Shown piece by piece: positions 37,006 through 47,115 of a stretch of 64,000 nt of DNA. Every line of letters starts with the position of its first letter. Positions within the stretch are counted from its first letter, which is position 1. Both the position numbers and the translations under genes were made by a program. The DNA is from Laribacter hongkongensis DSM 14985 (GTDB lineage: Bacteria > Pseudomonadota > Gammaproteobacteria > Burkholderiales > Aquaspirillaceae), in NCBI RefSeq assembly GCF_000423285.1, contig NZ_AUHR01000008.1:124001-188000 (forward strand), read 5' to 3'. Below the pieces are notes generated by a model that was given only the letters and a program-made list of their open reading frames with translations, was not told where the DNA came from and made no database searches.

Positions 37006-38790
37006 ATGCGCTTCACCCACTCCGGCCCCGCGCCAACCAACCGCAACGATCTGCAAACCCTGAAAACGCTGGTTCCTTACCTGCTGGAATTCAAATGGCG
37101 GGTGGCGCTGGCCCTATCCTGCCTGGTTGCAGCCAAGCTTGCCAACGTCAGCGTGCCGGTTTTCCTCAAGGATGTCGTCGACCAGCTGAGCGGTCCGCAT
37201 GCCATACTGGCCCTGCCCATGGGCCTGATTGCAGCTTATGGTCTGGCCCGGCTTTCCACCAGCGTCTTTGGAGAACTGCGCGACGCCATTTTTGCCAAGG
37301 TGACCCAGCGCGCCATCCGGCGCATCGCCATGCAGGTTTTTGCCCACCTGCAACGCCTGAGCCTGCGCTTTCACCTCGAGCGCCAGACCGGTGGCATGAG
37401 CCGTGACATCGAGCGCGGCACCAAAGGCATCGGCTTCCTGCTCAACTTCACCCTGTTCAACATCCTGCCAACCCTGCTGGAAATCGCACTGGTCGCCGGC
37501 ATCCTGCTGTGGCGCTACGACTGGTATTTTGCCGTGGTTACCATCGGTACCATCGTCGCCTACATCACCTTCACCCTGACGGTGACAGAATGGCGCATGG
37601 TGTTCCGCCGCAGCATGAACGACCTCGACAGCAAGGCCAACAGCAAGGCCATCGATGCCCTGCTCAACTACGAAACCGTCAAATACTTCGGCAACGAGCG
37701 CTACGAGATCCAGCGCTACGACGGCAACCTGGCCTCGTGGGAAGACAGTGCCGTCAAGAACCAGACTTCGCTGAACTTCCTCAACGCAGGCCAGGGCGTG
37801 ATCATCGCTGCCGGTGTCACCCTGCTGATGGGCCTAGCCGCCGATGGTGTAGTCAAAGGCACCATGTCAATCGGTGACCTGGTACTGGTCAACGCCTACC
37901 TGATCCAGCTGTATGCCCCGCTCAACTTCCTCGGCTTTGTCTACCGCGAAATCAAGCACTCGCTTGCCGACATGGAACGCATGTTCACCCTGCTGGATGT
38001 CGGGGAAGAAGTCGCTGACCGGCCGGATGCCGTCACGCTGGACAGCCGCTCGGTCGCCATCCGTTTCGAGCACGTGGATTTTGGCTACGACAGCAAACGG
38101 CAGATCCTGCACGACGTCAGCTTCGAGATTCCGGCCGGCCATACCGTGGCGGTAGTGGGCTCGTCGGGTGCCGGCAAGTCCACCCTCTCGCGCCTGCTGT
38201 TCCGGTTTTATGACGTCAACACTGGCCGGATCAGCCTCAACGGCCGCGACCTGCGCGACTATTCGCAAGCCAGCCTGCGGGCACACATCGGCATCGTGCC
38301 GCAGGATACCGTCCTCTTCAATGACAGCATTTACTACAACATCGCCTATGGCCGCCCGGACGCCAGCCGGGAAGAAGTCATCGAAGCCGCCCGCGCTGCC
38401 CGCATCCACGAGTTTGTCGAACGCCTGCCGGACGGATACGACACGCGGGTCGGCGAGCGCGGACTCAAGCTGTCCGGAGGGGAAAAGCAACGGGTGGCCA
38501 TCGCCCGGACCCTGCTGAAAAACCCGCCGATCATGGTATTCGACGAAGCCACCAGCGCGCTCGATTCGGAAACCGAAAAAGGTATCCAGAGCGAGCTGAC
38601 GGTCATTTCGCAGGACCGGACCACGCTGATCATTGCCCACCGCCTGTCCACGATCGTCGATGCCGACGAAATCGTGGTGATGGAGCAAGGCCACATCGTC
38701 GAACGTGGCAACTTCCGTTCCTTGCTGGAAGCCGACGGACGCTTTGCCGACATGTGGCGCCTGCAGCAGCAGGAAGAGGCCGCCTCCTGA
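37006..38790 (+). CDS. ABC exporter of the Atm1/HMT1 family (permease fused to ATPase)
   Basis: A 594-residue half-transporter. The N-terminal part has about six helices, and the Atm1-type signature LLNYETVKYFGNERYE lies in the middle, which separates it from MsbA. The ATPase domain has Walker A GSSGAGKSTLSRLLFRFY, the signature LSGGEKQRVAIARTLLK, Walker B PPIMVFDEATSALDSE, and the H-loop in IIAHRLSTI. Family members export glutathione-linked sulfur or metal conjugates and take part in iron-sulfur or heavy-metal homeostasis. ATG at 37006 chosen; the upstream in-frame ATG (36967) adds a poor N-terminus. Confidence 0.9.
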   Translation: MRFTHSGPAPTNRNDLQTLKTLVPYLLEFKWRVALALSCLVAAKLANVSVPVFLKDVVDQLSGPHAILALPMGLIAAYGLARLSTSVFGELRDAIFAKVTQRAIRRIAMQVFAHLQRLSLRFHLERQTGGMSRDIERGTKGIGFLLNFTLFNILPTLLEIALVAGILLWRYDWYFAVVTIGTIVAYITFTLTVTEWRMVFRRSMNDLDSKANSKAIDALLNYETVKYFGNERYEIQRYDGNLASWEDSAVKNQTSLNFLNAGQGVIIAAGVTLLMGLAADGVVKGTMSIGDLVLVNAYLIQLYAPLNFLGFVYREIKHSLADMERMFTLLDVGEEVADRPDAVTLDSRSVAIRFEHVDFGYDSKRQILHDVSFEIPAGHTVAVVGSSGAGKSTLSRLLFRFYDVNTGRISLNGRDLRDYSQASLRAHIGIVPQDTVLFNDSIYYNIAYGRPDASREEVIEAARAARIHEFVERLPDGYDTRVGERGLKLSGGEKQRVAIARTLLKNPPIMVFDEATSALDSETEKGIQSELTVISQDRTTLIIAHRLSTIVDADEIVVMEQGHIVERGNFRSLLEADGRFADMWRLQQQEEAAS

Positions 38791-38852
38791 CAGGGATGCA
38801 GCTGACCCGCGGATTTGCGACAATTGCCAACCTTTTTGACTTTGTCATCTCC

Positions 38853-39317
38853 ATGCGCTCCATTGCCTTTCGCCCGCTGCTCTTGTCCGTTGCCGTCCTC
38901 CTGTTGTCGGCCTGCTCGCCCTCCGCTCCACCCGACGAAGCCACCACGACCCGGGTCAAGGCATTCAAGACCATGCTGAACACCTTCGAGCCACTGGGAT
39001 TGATGGTGCGTGACAAGCAGCCGTTTGACCCGGCTGAAGCCAAAGCACTGGCGACCCACCTGCAACAGGAAGCCCGCCTGCCGTTCGAGCATTTCGGCAC
39101 ACCGCCAAAGGGTCCGAGCAAGTCAAAACCGGAAATCTGGCAAAACCCGGCAGCCTTCGACAATGAGCGCGATCTCTTCTATCACCGCATCGATGCACTG
39201 GCACAAGCCGCTTCCCTGCCAGAAGCCTCGCCGGCGACCCTGAAACCGGATTTCGGCCGGGTAGCCGAAAGCTGCAAGAACTGCCACGACCGCTTCCGTC
39301 TGGAAACCGCCCGCTGA
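38853..39317 (+). CDS. Lipoprotein cytochrome c' family protein
   Basis: A 154-residue protein. The signal ends LLSVAVLLLSAC, so cysteine 21 should be lipidated. The heme site CKNCH (residues 141-145) is near the C-terminus within AESCKNCHDRFR, which is the cytochrome c' layout, a four-helix bundle with C-terminal heme. The middle has LGLMVRDKQPFDPAEAKALA. Cytochromes c' bind NO or CO or take part in electron transfer; a lipid-anchored one is less common. It follows the ABC exporter by 62 bases and may be read with it. The ATG at 38853 is chosen over the longer frame for its signal sequence. Confidence 0.85.
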   Translation: MRSIAFRPLLLSVAVLLLSACSPSAPPDEATTTRVKAFKTMLNTFEPLGLMVRDKQPFDPAEAKALATHLQQEARLPFEHFGTPPKGPSKSKPEIWQNPAAFDNERDLFYHRIDALAQAASLPEASPATLKPDFGRVAESCKNCHDRFRLETAR

Positions 39318-39713
39318 TTTGACCTGACTGTCTCAGTCATAAAACACGCCCTGTACTCCTGATCTGCCCGCCGGGCAGGCCATGCAGACAGGGCGTCCTG
39401 TTTTGTCCAGCAGGATTACAGGACAAGCACCGACATTACATCGACATGACCGGTGATCCTCCCTACCCGGCCCGGCTGGCGTCGCATGCATGCGACAACC
39501 ACGCCCTCTGCTCCTGCCGCTATAAAATTTTTTTCCTTTTTTTCAATAGCTTGAAAACATGGCCCGATCCCTGCAATAGCCGTACACCGCCAGGCAAACC
39601 AGCCAGGTGGCAAAGAAGCAGTTCCTTAAAGTCGGCCTACCGACTGCGGGCCCTCCGCACTGCCTGCCGGCCAGTTTCCGGCACTTTCAGCACCATGCAC
39701 AGGAGAAGTCACC
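39318..39713 (+). promoter_or_regulatory. Intergenic region with terminator, 16-base palindrome and promoter for the repeat protein
   Basis: This 396-base gap contains no gene I can support. A terminator hairpin is at 39346-39404. A perfect 16-base palindrome GTCGCATGCATGCGAC lies at 39481-39496, followed by TATAAA (39521-39526) as a possible -10 without a good -35. This layout would suit an activator or repressor site just upstream of a promoter. The stretch 39523-39552 is AT-rich. If transcription starts near 39533 the leader is about 180 bases. CAGGAGAAG just before 39714 is a strong ribosome site. Confidence 0.4.
39346..39404 (+). terminator. Terminator after the cytochrome c' gene
   Basis: ACGCCCTGT (39346-39354) pairs with ACAGGGCGT (39388-39396) around a long loop that itself contains GCCCGCCGGGC. 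TGTTTTG follows. It lies 29 bases after the cytochrome stop. Confidence 0.6.
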
Positions 39714-40853
39714 ATGAAGCAAACCATCAAGCACACCCTGGTTTTCACCGCCCTCTTTGCCGCAGCCGGCGTTGCCCTGGCCGACGGGCCGAACAACCCG
39801 CCGCCGTCCTCCACCTCGCTGACCACCACCCTGACCGGCCAGAACAAGCTGTCGATCAGCAACACCACCCAGTACAACAACACCGATACCAGCAGCTACA
39901 CCAACGATGACAACATCAAGCAGGACATTGACGTCAATTTCGTGTTCGATCAGAACGTCAGCAAGGGCACACTGGCTTCGGCCCATGACACGCAAAAACT
40001 GCTGAAATCGACTGTCGAAGTACCGGATCCGTCTGTTACCTCCGTCACCAACAGCGTCAAGGGCAACGTCGGCAACGTTGGCGTGAACGCCGCCACCGGC
40101 ATCTTCAACCAGCAGGCCAACGACGTGGCGATGGCTGTCAACCAGAGCGGACATTCCTCCGACAAGCGAGAATCGGGAGGCGACGATCATCGCGGCGATA
40201 CCGCAGCCGCTGCGGTCACCGGTTACGAGCAGCTGGTCGATGGCTTCAAGGTCAGCATCGGCACGCCTTATGCCAGCGATACCAATGCCGCGACTGTCAA
40301 CGTGAACGACTCGGTCAAGAACAACGTCGGCAATGTGGGCGTGAATGCCACTGCCGGCATCGGTAACCAGCAGAAAAATGACCTAGCAATGGCCATCGAC
40401 AGCAACGCCCGGCTGGCTTATGCCGATGCAGGCGGCGCACAGGTGGGACAGAACAACACCTACAGCATCATCGGCGGAAACAGCCAGCTGACCGGCGGCA
40501 TGCCGTGGGCGACCGAGCAGACCGCTCCGTACATCGCCCTCAACAGCACGGCCAACATGAATGATTCGGTAAAGGACAACGTCGGCAACATTGCCGCCAA
40601 CGTATCGGCCGGCATCGGCAACCAGCAGGCCAACGGTCTGGCGATCGCCAAGGCTGACAACGCCACGCTGGTGGTGGCTTCGGCCGGCGGCATGCAGGTA
40701 CATTCCAACGATACCGTCTACGCTTGGCTGCCGCTGGTCAACAATGCCAGCCTGACCGACTCGGTGAAGGGCAACGTGGGTAATGTGGGTGTCAACCTGA
40801 GCGCCGGCATCGGCAACCAGCAAGTCAACAACGTGTCGCTGGCGGTCCGCTGA
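39714..40853 (+). CDS. Secreted four-repeat protein, amyloid/adhesin-like
   Basis: A 379-residue secreted protein. The signal peptide is KQTIKHTLVFTALFAAAGVALA. After a Thr/Asn-rich segment (residues 25-75), four copies of a 29-residue unit occur at 113-141, 199-227, 284-312 and 349-377. Each follows the pattern (N/D)SVKxNVGNxxxN, then xxxGIxNQQxNxxxxA. The spacing is 86, 85 and 65 residues. The units are rich in N, Q, G and V with alternating hydrophobic positions, as in the FapB/FapC and curli amyloid subunits. No cysteines. No fap or csg genes are nearby. I cannot tell whether it forms fibres or is a surface adhesin. A strong terminator follows the stop. Confidence 0.7.
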   Translation: MKQTIKHTLVFTALFAAAGVALADGPNNPPPSSTSLTTTLTGQNKLSISNTTQYNNTDTSSYTNDDNIKQDIDVNFVFDQNVSKGTLASAHDTQKLLKSTVEVPDPSVTSVTNSVKGNVGNVGVNAATGIFNQQANDVAMAVNQSGHSSDKRESGGDDHRGDTAAAAVTGYEQLVDGFKVSIGTPYASDTNAATVNVNDSVKNNVGNVGVNATAGIGNQQKNDLAMAIDSNARLAYADAGGAQVGQNNTYSIIGGNSQLTGGMPWATEQTAPYIALNSTANMNDSVKDNVGNIAANVSAGIGNQQANGLAIAKADNATLVVASAGGMQVHSNDTVYAWLPLVNNASLTDSVKGNVGNVGVNLSAGIGNQQVNNVSLAVR

Positions 40854-40865
40854 TCCAGACCGGTT

Positions 40866-40889
40866 CGGTGCCTTCGGGCACCGTTTTTT
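40866..40889 (+). terminator. Strong intrinsic terminator after the repeat protein
   Basis: CGGTGCC (40866-40872), loop TTCG, GGCACCG (40877-40883), then six T (40884-40889). A classic UUCG-loop terminator 12 bases after the stop. Confidence 0.9.
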
Positions 40890-41052
40890 GCACCATGTCT
40901 ACTCCTGGGGCAACTGCTTGCTGGTGCTGATAGGCATGGTGCCCTTTTTGTTGCAGTCTTCCCTGCCGGTTACACCCGCCAAGCCACCGGGCAAGCCTGC
41001 CAGTCAATGCACCAGTGCAGGAACAGCCGGGAGCAACGGATGTTGCGGCCAC

Positions 41053-41082
41053 AAAAAAAGCAGCCTGAACGGCTGCTTTTTT
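41053..41082 (-). terminator. Bidirectional terminator downstream of rpmE
   Basis: AAAAAAAGCAGCC and GGCTGCTTTTTT flank a TGAAC loop. On the minus strand it terminates rpmE; on the plus strand it would stop any read-through from the repeat-protein gene. The 130 bases between it and the previous terminator hold no supported gene. Confidence 0.85.
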
Positions 41083-41104
41083 GTTTTGGCGTCTGCCGGG
41101 GCGA

Positions 41105-41320
41105 TCAGCCGCGGGAGAACTTGCCGAACTTTTGCTTGAACTTGTCGATACGGCCGGCGGTATCCACCACCTTTTGCTTGCCGGTGTAGAACGGATGGCA
41201 TTCCGAGCACACTTCAATGTGGAAAGCATCTTTGCTCATGGTCGACTTGGTCGTGAAAGCATTGCCGCAGGAGCAGGTCACTTTCAGGTCGGTGTAATCC
41301 GGATGGATGTTGGCTTTCAT
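41105..41320 (-). CDS. rpmE: 50S ribosomal protein L31 (zinc-binding type)
   Basis: bL31 (71 aa) is a large-subunit protein at the subunit bridge. It is the zinc-containing C+ form: cysteines 16, 18, 38 and 41 (TCSCGNAF and [14 protein letters not shown]) are all present. The ending [10 protein letters not shown] is typical. A good promoter and a leader hairpin are visible upstream. It is separated from cysS by 110 bases, so it probably has its own transcript. Confidence 0.97.
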   Translation of the reverse strand: MKANIHPDYTDLKVTCSCGNAFTTKSTMSKDAFHIEVCSECHPFYTGKQKVVDTAGRIDKFKQKFGKFSRG

Positions 41321-41339
41321 GATTTACCTTTACAAACGG

Positions 41340-41360
41340 GCGCAGGGGTTTTGCCTGCGC
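41340..41360 (-). promoter_or_regulatory. Leader hairpin upstream of rpmE
   Basis: GCGCAGG (41340-41346) pairs with CCTGCGC (41354-41360) in the 5' leader of rpmE, ending about 20 bases before the ATG. It could be an autoregulatory site for L31, as L31 synthesis is autogenously controlled in E. coli, or the weak terminator of cysS. The T stretch after it on the minus strand is poor. Confidence 0.4.
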
Positions 41361-41380
41361 TGCTTTACGAAAAGTTCAGG

Positions 41381-41409
41381 ATTATACGCTGGCCCGTCCG
41401 GCTTGACCA
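41381..41409 (-). promoter_or_regulatory. Candidate rpmE promoter
   Basis: On the minus strand TGGTCA (41409-41404) and a perfect TATAAT (41386-41381) are 17 bases apart, giving a leader of about 55 bases before the rpmE ATG. Confidence 0.6.
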
Positions 41410-41430
41410 GCAGGCCGGACTGCCAGCATG

Positions 41431-42804
41431 TCAGGCCCGCCGCCAGGTCGTGCCACCGGCACCGTCTTCCAGCACGATGCCACGGGCAATCAGCTCGTCA
41501 CGGATGCGGTCGCTTTCGGCCCAGTCCTTGCCGGCCCGGGCGGCCTTGCGGGCAGCGATCAGTTGCTCGACTTCGTCAGCACTGATTTCCCCTTCCAGGC
41601 TGCCGCCCTGCAGGAAATCAACCGGGTCACGCTGCAACAGGCCCAGTACGCCACCAAGGGTCTTCAGCCAGCCCGCCAGTTCGGCCGAGCGGGACTTGTT
41701 GGCTTCGCCCGCCAGCTCGAACAGCACGGCTACAGCTTCGACGGTATTGAAGTCGTCATCCATGGCTGCGCGGAAACGGCGGGCGTAATCGTTGGCTTCC
41801 CAGTCAAGGGCAACATCGGCAGCCGGCACGTTCTTGAGCGCGGTGTAAAGCCGCGAGAGCGCACTGCGGGCGTCTTCCAGATGTGCGTCCGAATAGTTGA
41901 GCGGGCTGCGGTAGTGGGCACGCAGGATGAAGAAGCGCACCACTTCGGCGTCGTACTTTTCCAGCACTTCGCGGATGGTGAAAAAATTGCCCAGGCTCTT
42001 GGACATTTTCTCGTTGTCCACGCGGATGAAGCCGTTGTGCATCCAGTAGTTGACGAACTTGCAGTCGTGCGCGCCCTCGCTCTGGGCGATTTCGTTTTCA
42101 TGGTGCGGAAACTGCAGGTCTGCCCCGCCACCGTGGATGTCAAAATGCGGGCCGAAGTAATGTTCGTTCATGGCCGAGCATTCGATGTGCCAGCCAGGAC
42201 GTCCCTGCCCCCACGGGCTCGGCCATGCCGGCTCGCCCGGTTTGGCCGCTTTCCACAGCACGAAATCCATCGGGTCACGCTTGTTCGGATCCACGTCCAC
42301 GCGCTCGCCGGCACGCAGGTCGTCCAGCGACTTGCCCGACAGCTGGCCGTAACCGGCAAATTCACGCACGGCGTAATACACGTCGCCATTCGGCGCAGCG
42401 TAGGCCCGGCCCTTGCCGATCAGCTCTTCGATCATGCTGATCATGTCCGGCACGAACTGGGTGGCGCGCGGTTCGAAGTTCGGCTTCTGCACGCCAAGGG
42501 CCGCGGCATCCTCGTCCATGGCATCGATGAAGCGCTGGGTCAGCACGTTGATCGGCTCGCCGTTTTCTGCGGCCCGCCTGATGATCTTGTCGTCGATGTC
42601 GGTGATGTTGCGCACGTAGGTCAGATCGTAGCCGGACGCGCGCAGCCAGCGGGCCACCATGTCGAACACCACCATCACGCGGGCGTGCCCCAAGTGACAG
42701 TAGTCATACACGGTCATGCCACAGACGTACATGTTGACCTTGCCAGGCTGGATGGGCTGAAAGCGTTCTTTCTGGCGCGAGAGCGTGTTGTAGAGGTGCA
42801 GCAT
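41431..42804 (-). CDS. cysS: Cysteinyl-tRNA synthetase
   Basis: CysRS (457 aa) charges tRNA(Cys). It begins [16 protein letters not shown] and has the zinc cysteine C28 in [20 protein letters not shown], the HIGH-type motif HLGH at 37-40, further zinc ligands in [10 protein letters not shown] and the [19 protein letters not shown] block, and the KMSKS loop in [14 protein letters not shown]. The ATG at 42804 fits the family start better than the longer frame. It lies 57 bases downstream of glnS on the same strand. Confidence 0.96.
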   Translation of the reverse strand: MLHLYNTLSRQKERFQPIQPGKVNMYVCGMTVYDYCHLGHARVMVVFDMVARWLRASGYDLTYVRNITDIDDKIIRRAAENGEPINVLTQRFIDAMDEDAAALGVQKPNFEPRATQFVPDMISMIEELIGKGRAYAAPNGDVYYAVREFAGYGQLSGKSLDDLRAGERVDVDPNKRDPMDFVLWKAAKPGEPAWPSPWGQGRPGWHIECSAMNEHYFGPHFDIHGGGADLQFPHHENEIAQSEGAHDCKFVNYWMHNGFIRVDNEKMSKSLGNFFTIREVLEKYDAEVVRFFILRAHYRSPLNYSDAHLEDARSALSRLYTALKNVPAADVALDWEANDYARRFRAAMDDDFNTVEAVAVLFELAGEANKSRSAELAGWLKTLGGVLGLLQRDPVDFLQGGSLEGEISADEVEQLIAARKAARAGKDWAESDRIRDELIARGIVLEDGAGGTTWRRA

Positions 42805-42861
42805 AGTGAATCCTGAAGATGACTGGCGCAGTGAGCGCGAATGCGCGCTCACTGCCCGATG

Positions 42862-44565
<1,704 letters not shown>

Positions 44566-44587
44566 GGGCATCTGGGGCAAAGGACAA

Positions 44588-44617
44588 GCGCGCTGCCCGC
44601 AATCCGGGACAGCGCGC
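44588..44617 (-). promoter_or_regulatory. GC-rich hairpin in the glnS leader
   Basis: GCGCGCTGCCCG (44588-44599) pairs with CGGGACAGCGCGC (44605-44617) with one bulged A and a 5-base loop. It lies between the candidate glnS promoter and the ATG. The following bases on the minus strand (TTGTCCTTTG) are weakly T-rich, so it could be a weak terminator for the SulP gene, an attenuator, or a stabilising structure. Confidence 0.5.
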
Positions 44618-44637
44618 AAAAATCAGGTATTGCAAGG

Positions 44638-44665
44638 ATTGTAACGGATTCGTCCGAAACGCCAA
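44638..44665 (-). promoter_or_regulatory. Candidate glnS promoter
   Basis: On the minus strand TTGGCG (44665-44660) and TACAAT (44643-44638) are 16 bases apart. This gives a leader of about 65 bases that contains the hairpin at 44588-44617. Confidence 0.55.
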
Positions 44666-44677
44666 GTCCTGTCCGGC

Positions 44678-46345
44678 TTATGCAGCCAGCAACTCGCGTG
44701 CGCGCCGGAGCGAATGTTCAAGGTCCGGCTGCACGTTTTCCGGATGCAGGTGCAGGGTTTCACGGGCATGATGGACCATGCGAGCGGCATCCCCGCCGGC
44801 GCCGCACAGGATCAGCGCCTTGCCGTGTGCCGCCAGCCTGTCGTTCAAGGCCCCCAGCGCCATCATCCCGGTCGCGTCCAGCAGCACCATGCGATGCAGT
44901 TGCAGGATCACCACCCGTGCGTCGCCGCAGTCCTCCACCAGCAGGTCCAGCCGGTCAGCCGCACCAAAGAAGAGTGCACCTTCAACACGGAAAGCCGCAC
45001 ATTCTTCCGGCAGGTCCTTGCCGGCAATCGAATGGCGCGCATAGGCTTGGGCATTTTCCGGCCGCAGACGATGGATGCCCGAGGCACCCGCCATGCGCTG
45101 GATGAAGAACACGGCGGCCAGCAAGAGACCGATCTGCACGGCCACGGTCAGGTCAAACACCACCGTCAGGCCAAACGTCACGGCCATCACGATCAGGTCG
45201 CGCTTGGGATAGAGCCGGAATTCACGCCAGTTCCAGTCGCCCATCTTCAGCGAGACGGCAATCAGGATGGCCGCCAGCACGGCCAGAGGAATGTACTGCG
45301 CCAGCGGTGCGGCCACCAGGATGACTGCCAGCAGCAGCACGGCATGCACGATGCCTGCGACAGGTGTCTTGCCGCCGTTCTGGATGTTGGTCCCGGTACG
45401 GGCGATGGCACCGGTGGCAGGGATGCCGCCAAAGAACGGTACCACCATGTTGGCAATACCCTGGGCGATCAGCTCCTGGTTGCTGTTGTGTTTGGTGCCG
45501 GTCATCTGGTCGGCAGCCACGGCACACAGCAGCGATTCAATCGCGCCCAACAGGGCAATGGTGAACGCCGGTGTCAGCAGATAGGAGAAGTGCTCAAGGT
45601 CAAAGGTGAGCGGGCGGAACTCCGGCAGACCCTGCGGAATGCCGCCGAACTTGCTGCCGATGGTGGCCACATCCCACGGCATGATGGCAGCGGCCAGCGT
45701 TGCCAGGATCAGGGCCACAAAGGGTGACGGCAGGAACTTGTTGAGCCGTTTGGGCCAGAACAGGATCAGGGCCAGCGAAGCGGCGGCCAGACCTAGCGTG
45801 GCCGGGTCGAAGCTGGCGAGATGGTTCTTGAGCATCTCGACCGTCGGGAAGAAACCGGACGGGGCCGCCACCGGCAGGCCAAAGAAATCCTTCATCTGGG
45901 TCAGGAAAATCATCACCGCGATGCCGTTGGTAAAACCGATCACCAGCGGCATGGGGAAATACTTGATGATCTGCCCCATGCGCAGCAGTCCCATCAGGAC
46001 CAGCATGACACCGGCCATGAAGGTACAGATCATCAGGTTGGCAAAGCCGTATTTGCTAACAATACCGAAGAGGATGACGATGAACGCGCCGGTGGGGCCG
46101 CCGATGCAGGCGTTGGTGCCCCCCAAGGCCGAAATCAGGAAGCCGGCAATGATGGCGGTAAAAATGCCGGCCTGCGGACTGACACCGGAGGCGATGGCAA
46201 ACGCCATGGCCAATGGCAGTGCAACGATACCGACGGTCAGGCCGGCCATGGCGTCATCACGCAAGTCATTGATGCGATACCCCTTCAGGGTATCAACGAG
46301 TCGTGGGCGGAACTTGAAAAACAGTATTAAAGAATCTGCTGACAT
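44678..46345 (-). CDS. SulP family anion transporter with STAS domain
   Basis: A 555-residue secondary transporter. The membrane part starts GYRINDLRDDAMAGLTVGIVALPLAMAFAIASGV, the SulP signature, and continues with QAGIFTAIIAGFLISALGG and GGIPATGAIARTGTNIQNGGKTPVAGI. The C-terminal STAS domain begins around residue 430 (FRVEGALFFGAADRLDLLVEDC, VILQLHRMVLLDATGMMAL). Substrates in the family include sulfate, bicarbonate and C4-dicarboxylates (DauA), and nothing here decides between them. It follows proQ on the same strand after 209 bases. Confidence 0.9.
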   Translation of the reverse strand: MSADSLILFFKFRPRLVDTLKGYRINDLRDDAMAGLTVGIVALPLAMAFAIASGVSPQAGIFTAIIAGFLISALGGTNACIGGPTGAFIVILFGIVSKYGFANLMICTFMAGVMLVLMGLLRMGQIIKYFPMPLVIGFTNGIAVMIFLTQMKDFFGLPVAAPSGFFPTVEMLKNHLASFDPATLGLAAASLALILFWPKRLNKFLPSPFVALILATLAAAIMPWDVATIGSKFGGIPQGLPEFRPLTFDLEHFSYLLTPAFTIALLGAIESLLCAVAADQMTGTKHNSNQELIAQGIANMVVPFFGGIPATGAIARTGTNIQNGGKTPVAGIVHAVLLLAVILVAAPLAQYIPLAVLAAILIAVSLKMGDWNWREFRLYPKRDLIVMAVTFGLTVVFDLTVAVQIGLLLAAVFFIQRMAGASGIHRLRPENAQAYARHSIAGKDLPEECAAFRVEGALFFGAADRLDLLVEDCGDARVVILQLHRMVLLDATGMMALGALNDRLAAHGKALILCGAGGDAARMVHHARETLHLHPENVQPDLEHSLRRARELLAA

Positions 46346-46455
46346 GGTGGTTTATAGGGCTCCAATACGGATAGCGCGGCCGAAATAGTGGTCGGCCAAA
46401 GCGCAACATTATCGGGGTACAACCCGGCCATGCATCTGGTCAAGGTCAAAAATAG

Positions 46456-46486
46456 CGGAAATGTACCGACAAGCGGAACATTTCCG
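46456..46486. repeat. Inverted repeat upstream of the SulP gene
   Basis: CGGAAATGT (46456-46464) and ACATTTCCG (46478-46486) are exact 9-base inverted repeats separated by 13 bases, about 110 bases before the SulP ATG. The two centres are about two helical turns apart, so a dimeric regulator could bind; a transcribed hairpin is the alternative. Confidence 0.4.
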
Positions 46487-46509
46487 GACAAAGGCAACGC
46501 CTGAATGGA

Positions 46510-46536
46510 AAAAGCCGCAGTCTCCCTGCGGCTTTT
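46510..46536 (-). terminator. Bidirectional terminator downstream of proQ
   Basis: AAAAGCCGCAG and CTGCGGCTTTT enclose a TCTCC loop. It terminates proQ on the minus strand, 19 bases past its stop. Confidence 0.85.
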
Positions 46537-46554
46537 CTGCACTGCTGCCGGACA

Positions 46555-47064
46555 TTACGCCGGTTTGGCGGATGAATCTTCGTCGATCATCTTGATGAGT
46601 TCGCCAAGTTCGGCCTTGACGTTCTCGATGACCTGCACGCGCTCGCCGGCCTGCACTTCGACGCTGGCATCAGCCTCTGCTTCCGGTGCATTTTCTGCGG
46701 CTGCCGGCTTGTCCTTGCTCATGGCGTCCAGACGGCGTTTGGCATCGTCGCGCTCAAGATCGGTCAGCTCGGCGGCCCGCTTGCCAGTCAGGTGGTAGCG
46801 GAAACCTTCGCGCTGCATGGCCTTGAGGTAGCGTGCCGTCGAGCAATGACGCTGGATCACGCGCTGGACGACGACCGGATCGAATTGCGGCAGCTCGCTG
46901 ATCAAGACTTCGTGAACACCGATGGCAAGCGGTTTGAACTGCCGCAAAACGGCATACCGCTTGTACACCAGGTCGGTGGCCTCTTTGACTTGCTGACGCT
47001 TGGGTTTGTCCCGCATCGCCTGTTGCAGGGCGAGCTGGAGAATGGGGTTGTGTTGCTGGGCCAT
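46555..47064 (-). CDS. proQ: ProQ/FinO family RNA chaperone
   Basis: A 169-residue RNA-binding protein. The FinO domain covers about residues 25-120 (QFKPLAIGVHEVLI, VVVQRVIQRHCSTARYLKAMQREGFRYHLTGK, AELTDLERDDAKRRL). The C-terminal third is acidic and probably disordered (ENAPEAEADASVEVQAGERVQVIENVKAELGE), unlike the E. coli ProQ linker and Tudor-like domain. Proteins of this form bind structured sRNAs and mRNA 3' ends. It lies 51 bases after panD on the same strand. Confidence 0.88.
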   Translation of the reverse strand: MAQQHNPILQLALQQAMRDKPKRQQVKEATDLVYKRYAVLRQFKPLAIGVHEVLISELPQFDPVVVQRVIQRHCSTARYLKAMQREGFRYHLTGKRAAELTDLERDDAKRRLDAMSKDKPAAAENAPEAEADASVEVQAGERVQVIENVKAELGELIKMIDEDSSAKPA

Positions 47065-47115
47065 GAAAACACTATCGGGCTGAATTCAGAATTGGGCGCG
47101 AGTATAGCAGCCCAT

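Noticed and set aside
41058-41069. AAGCAGCCTGAA resembling a Neisseriaceae DNA uptake sequence dialect
   Set aside because: I found only this copy by eye, within a terminator stem, and the rest of the window lacks the element; a count over the whole genome would be needed.
40888-41139. Short plus-strand frame (83 codons) between the repeat protein and rpmE
   Set aside because: It starts at the end of one terminator, runs through another and overlaps rpmE antisense; composition is not protein-like.
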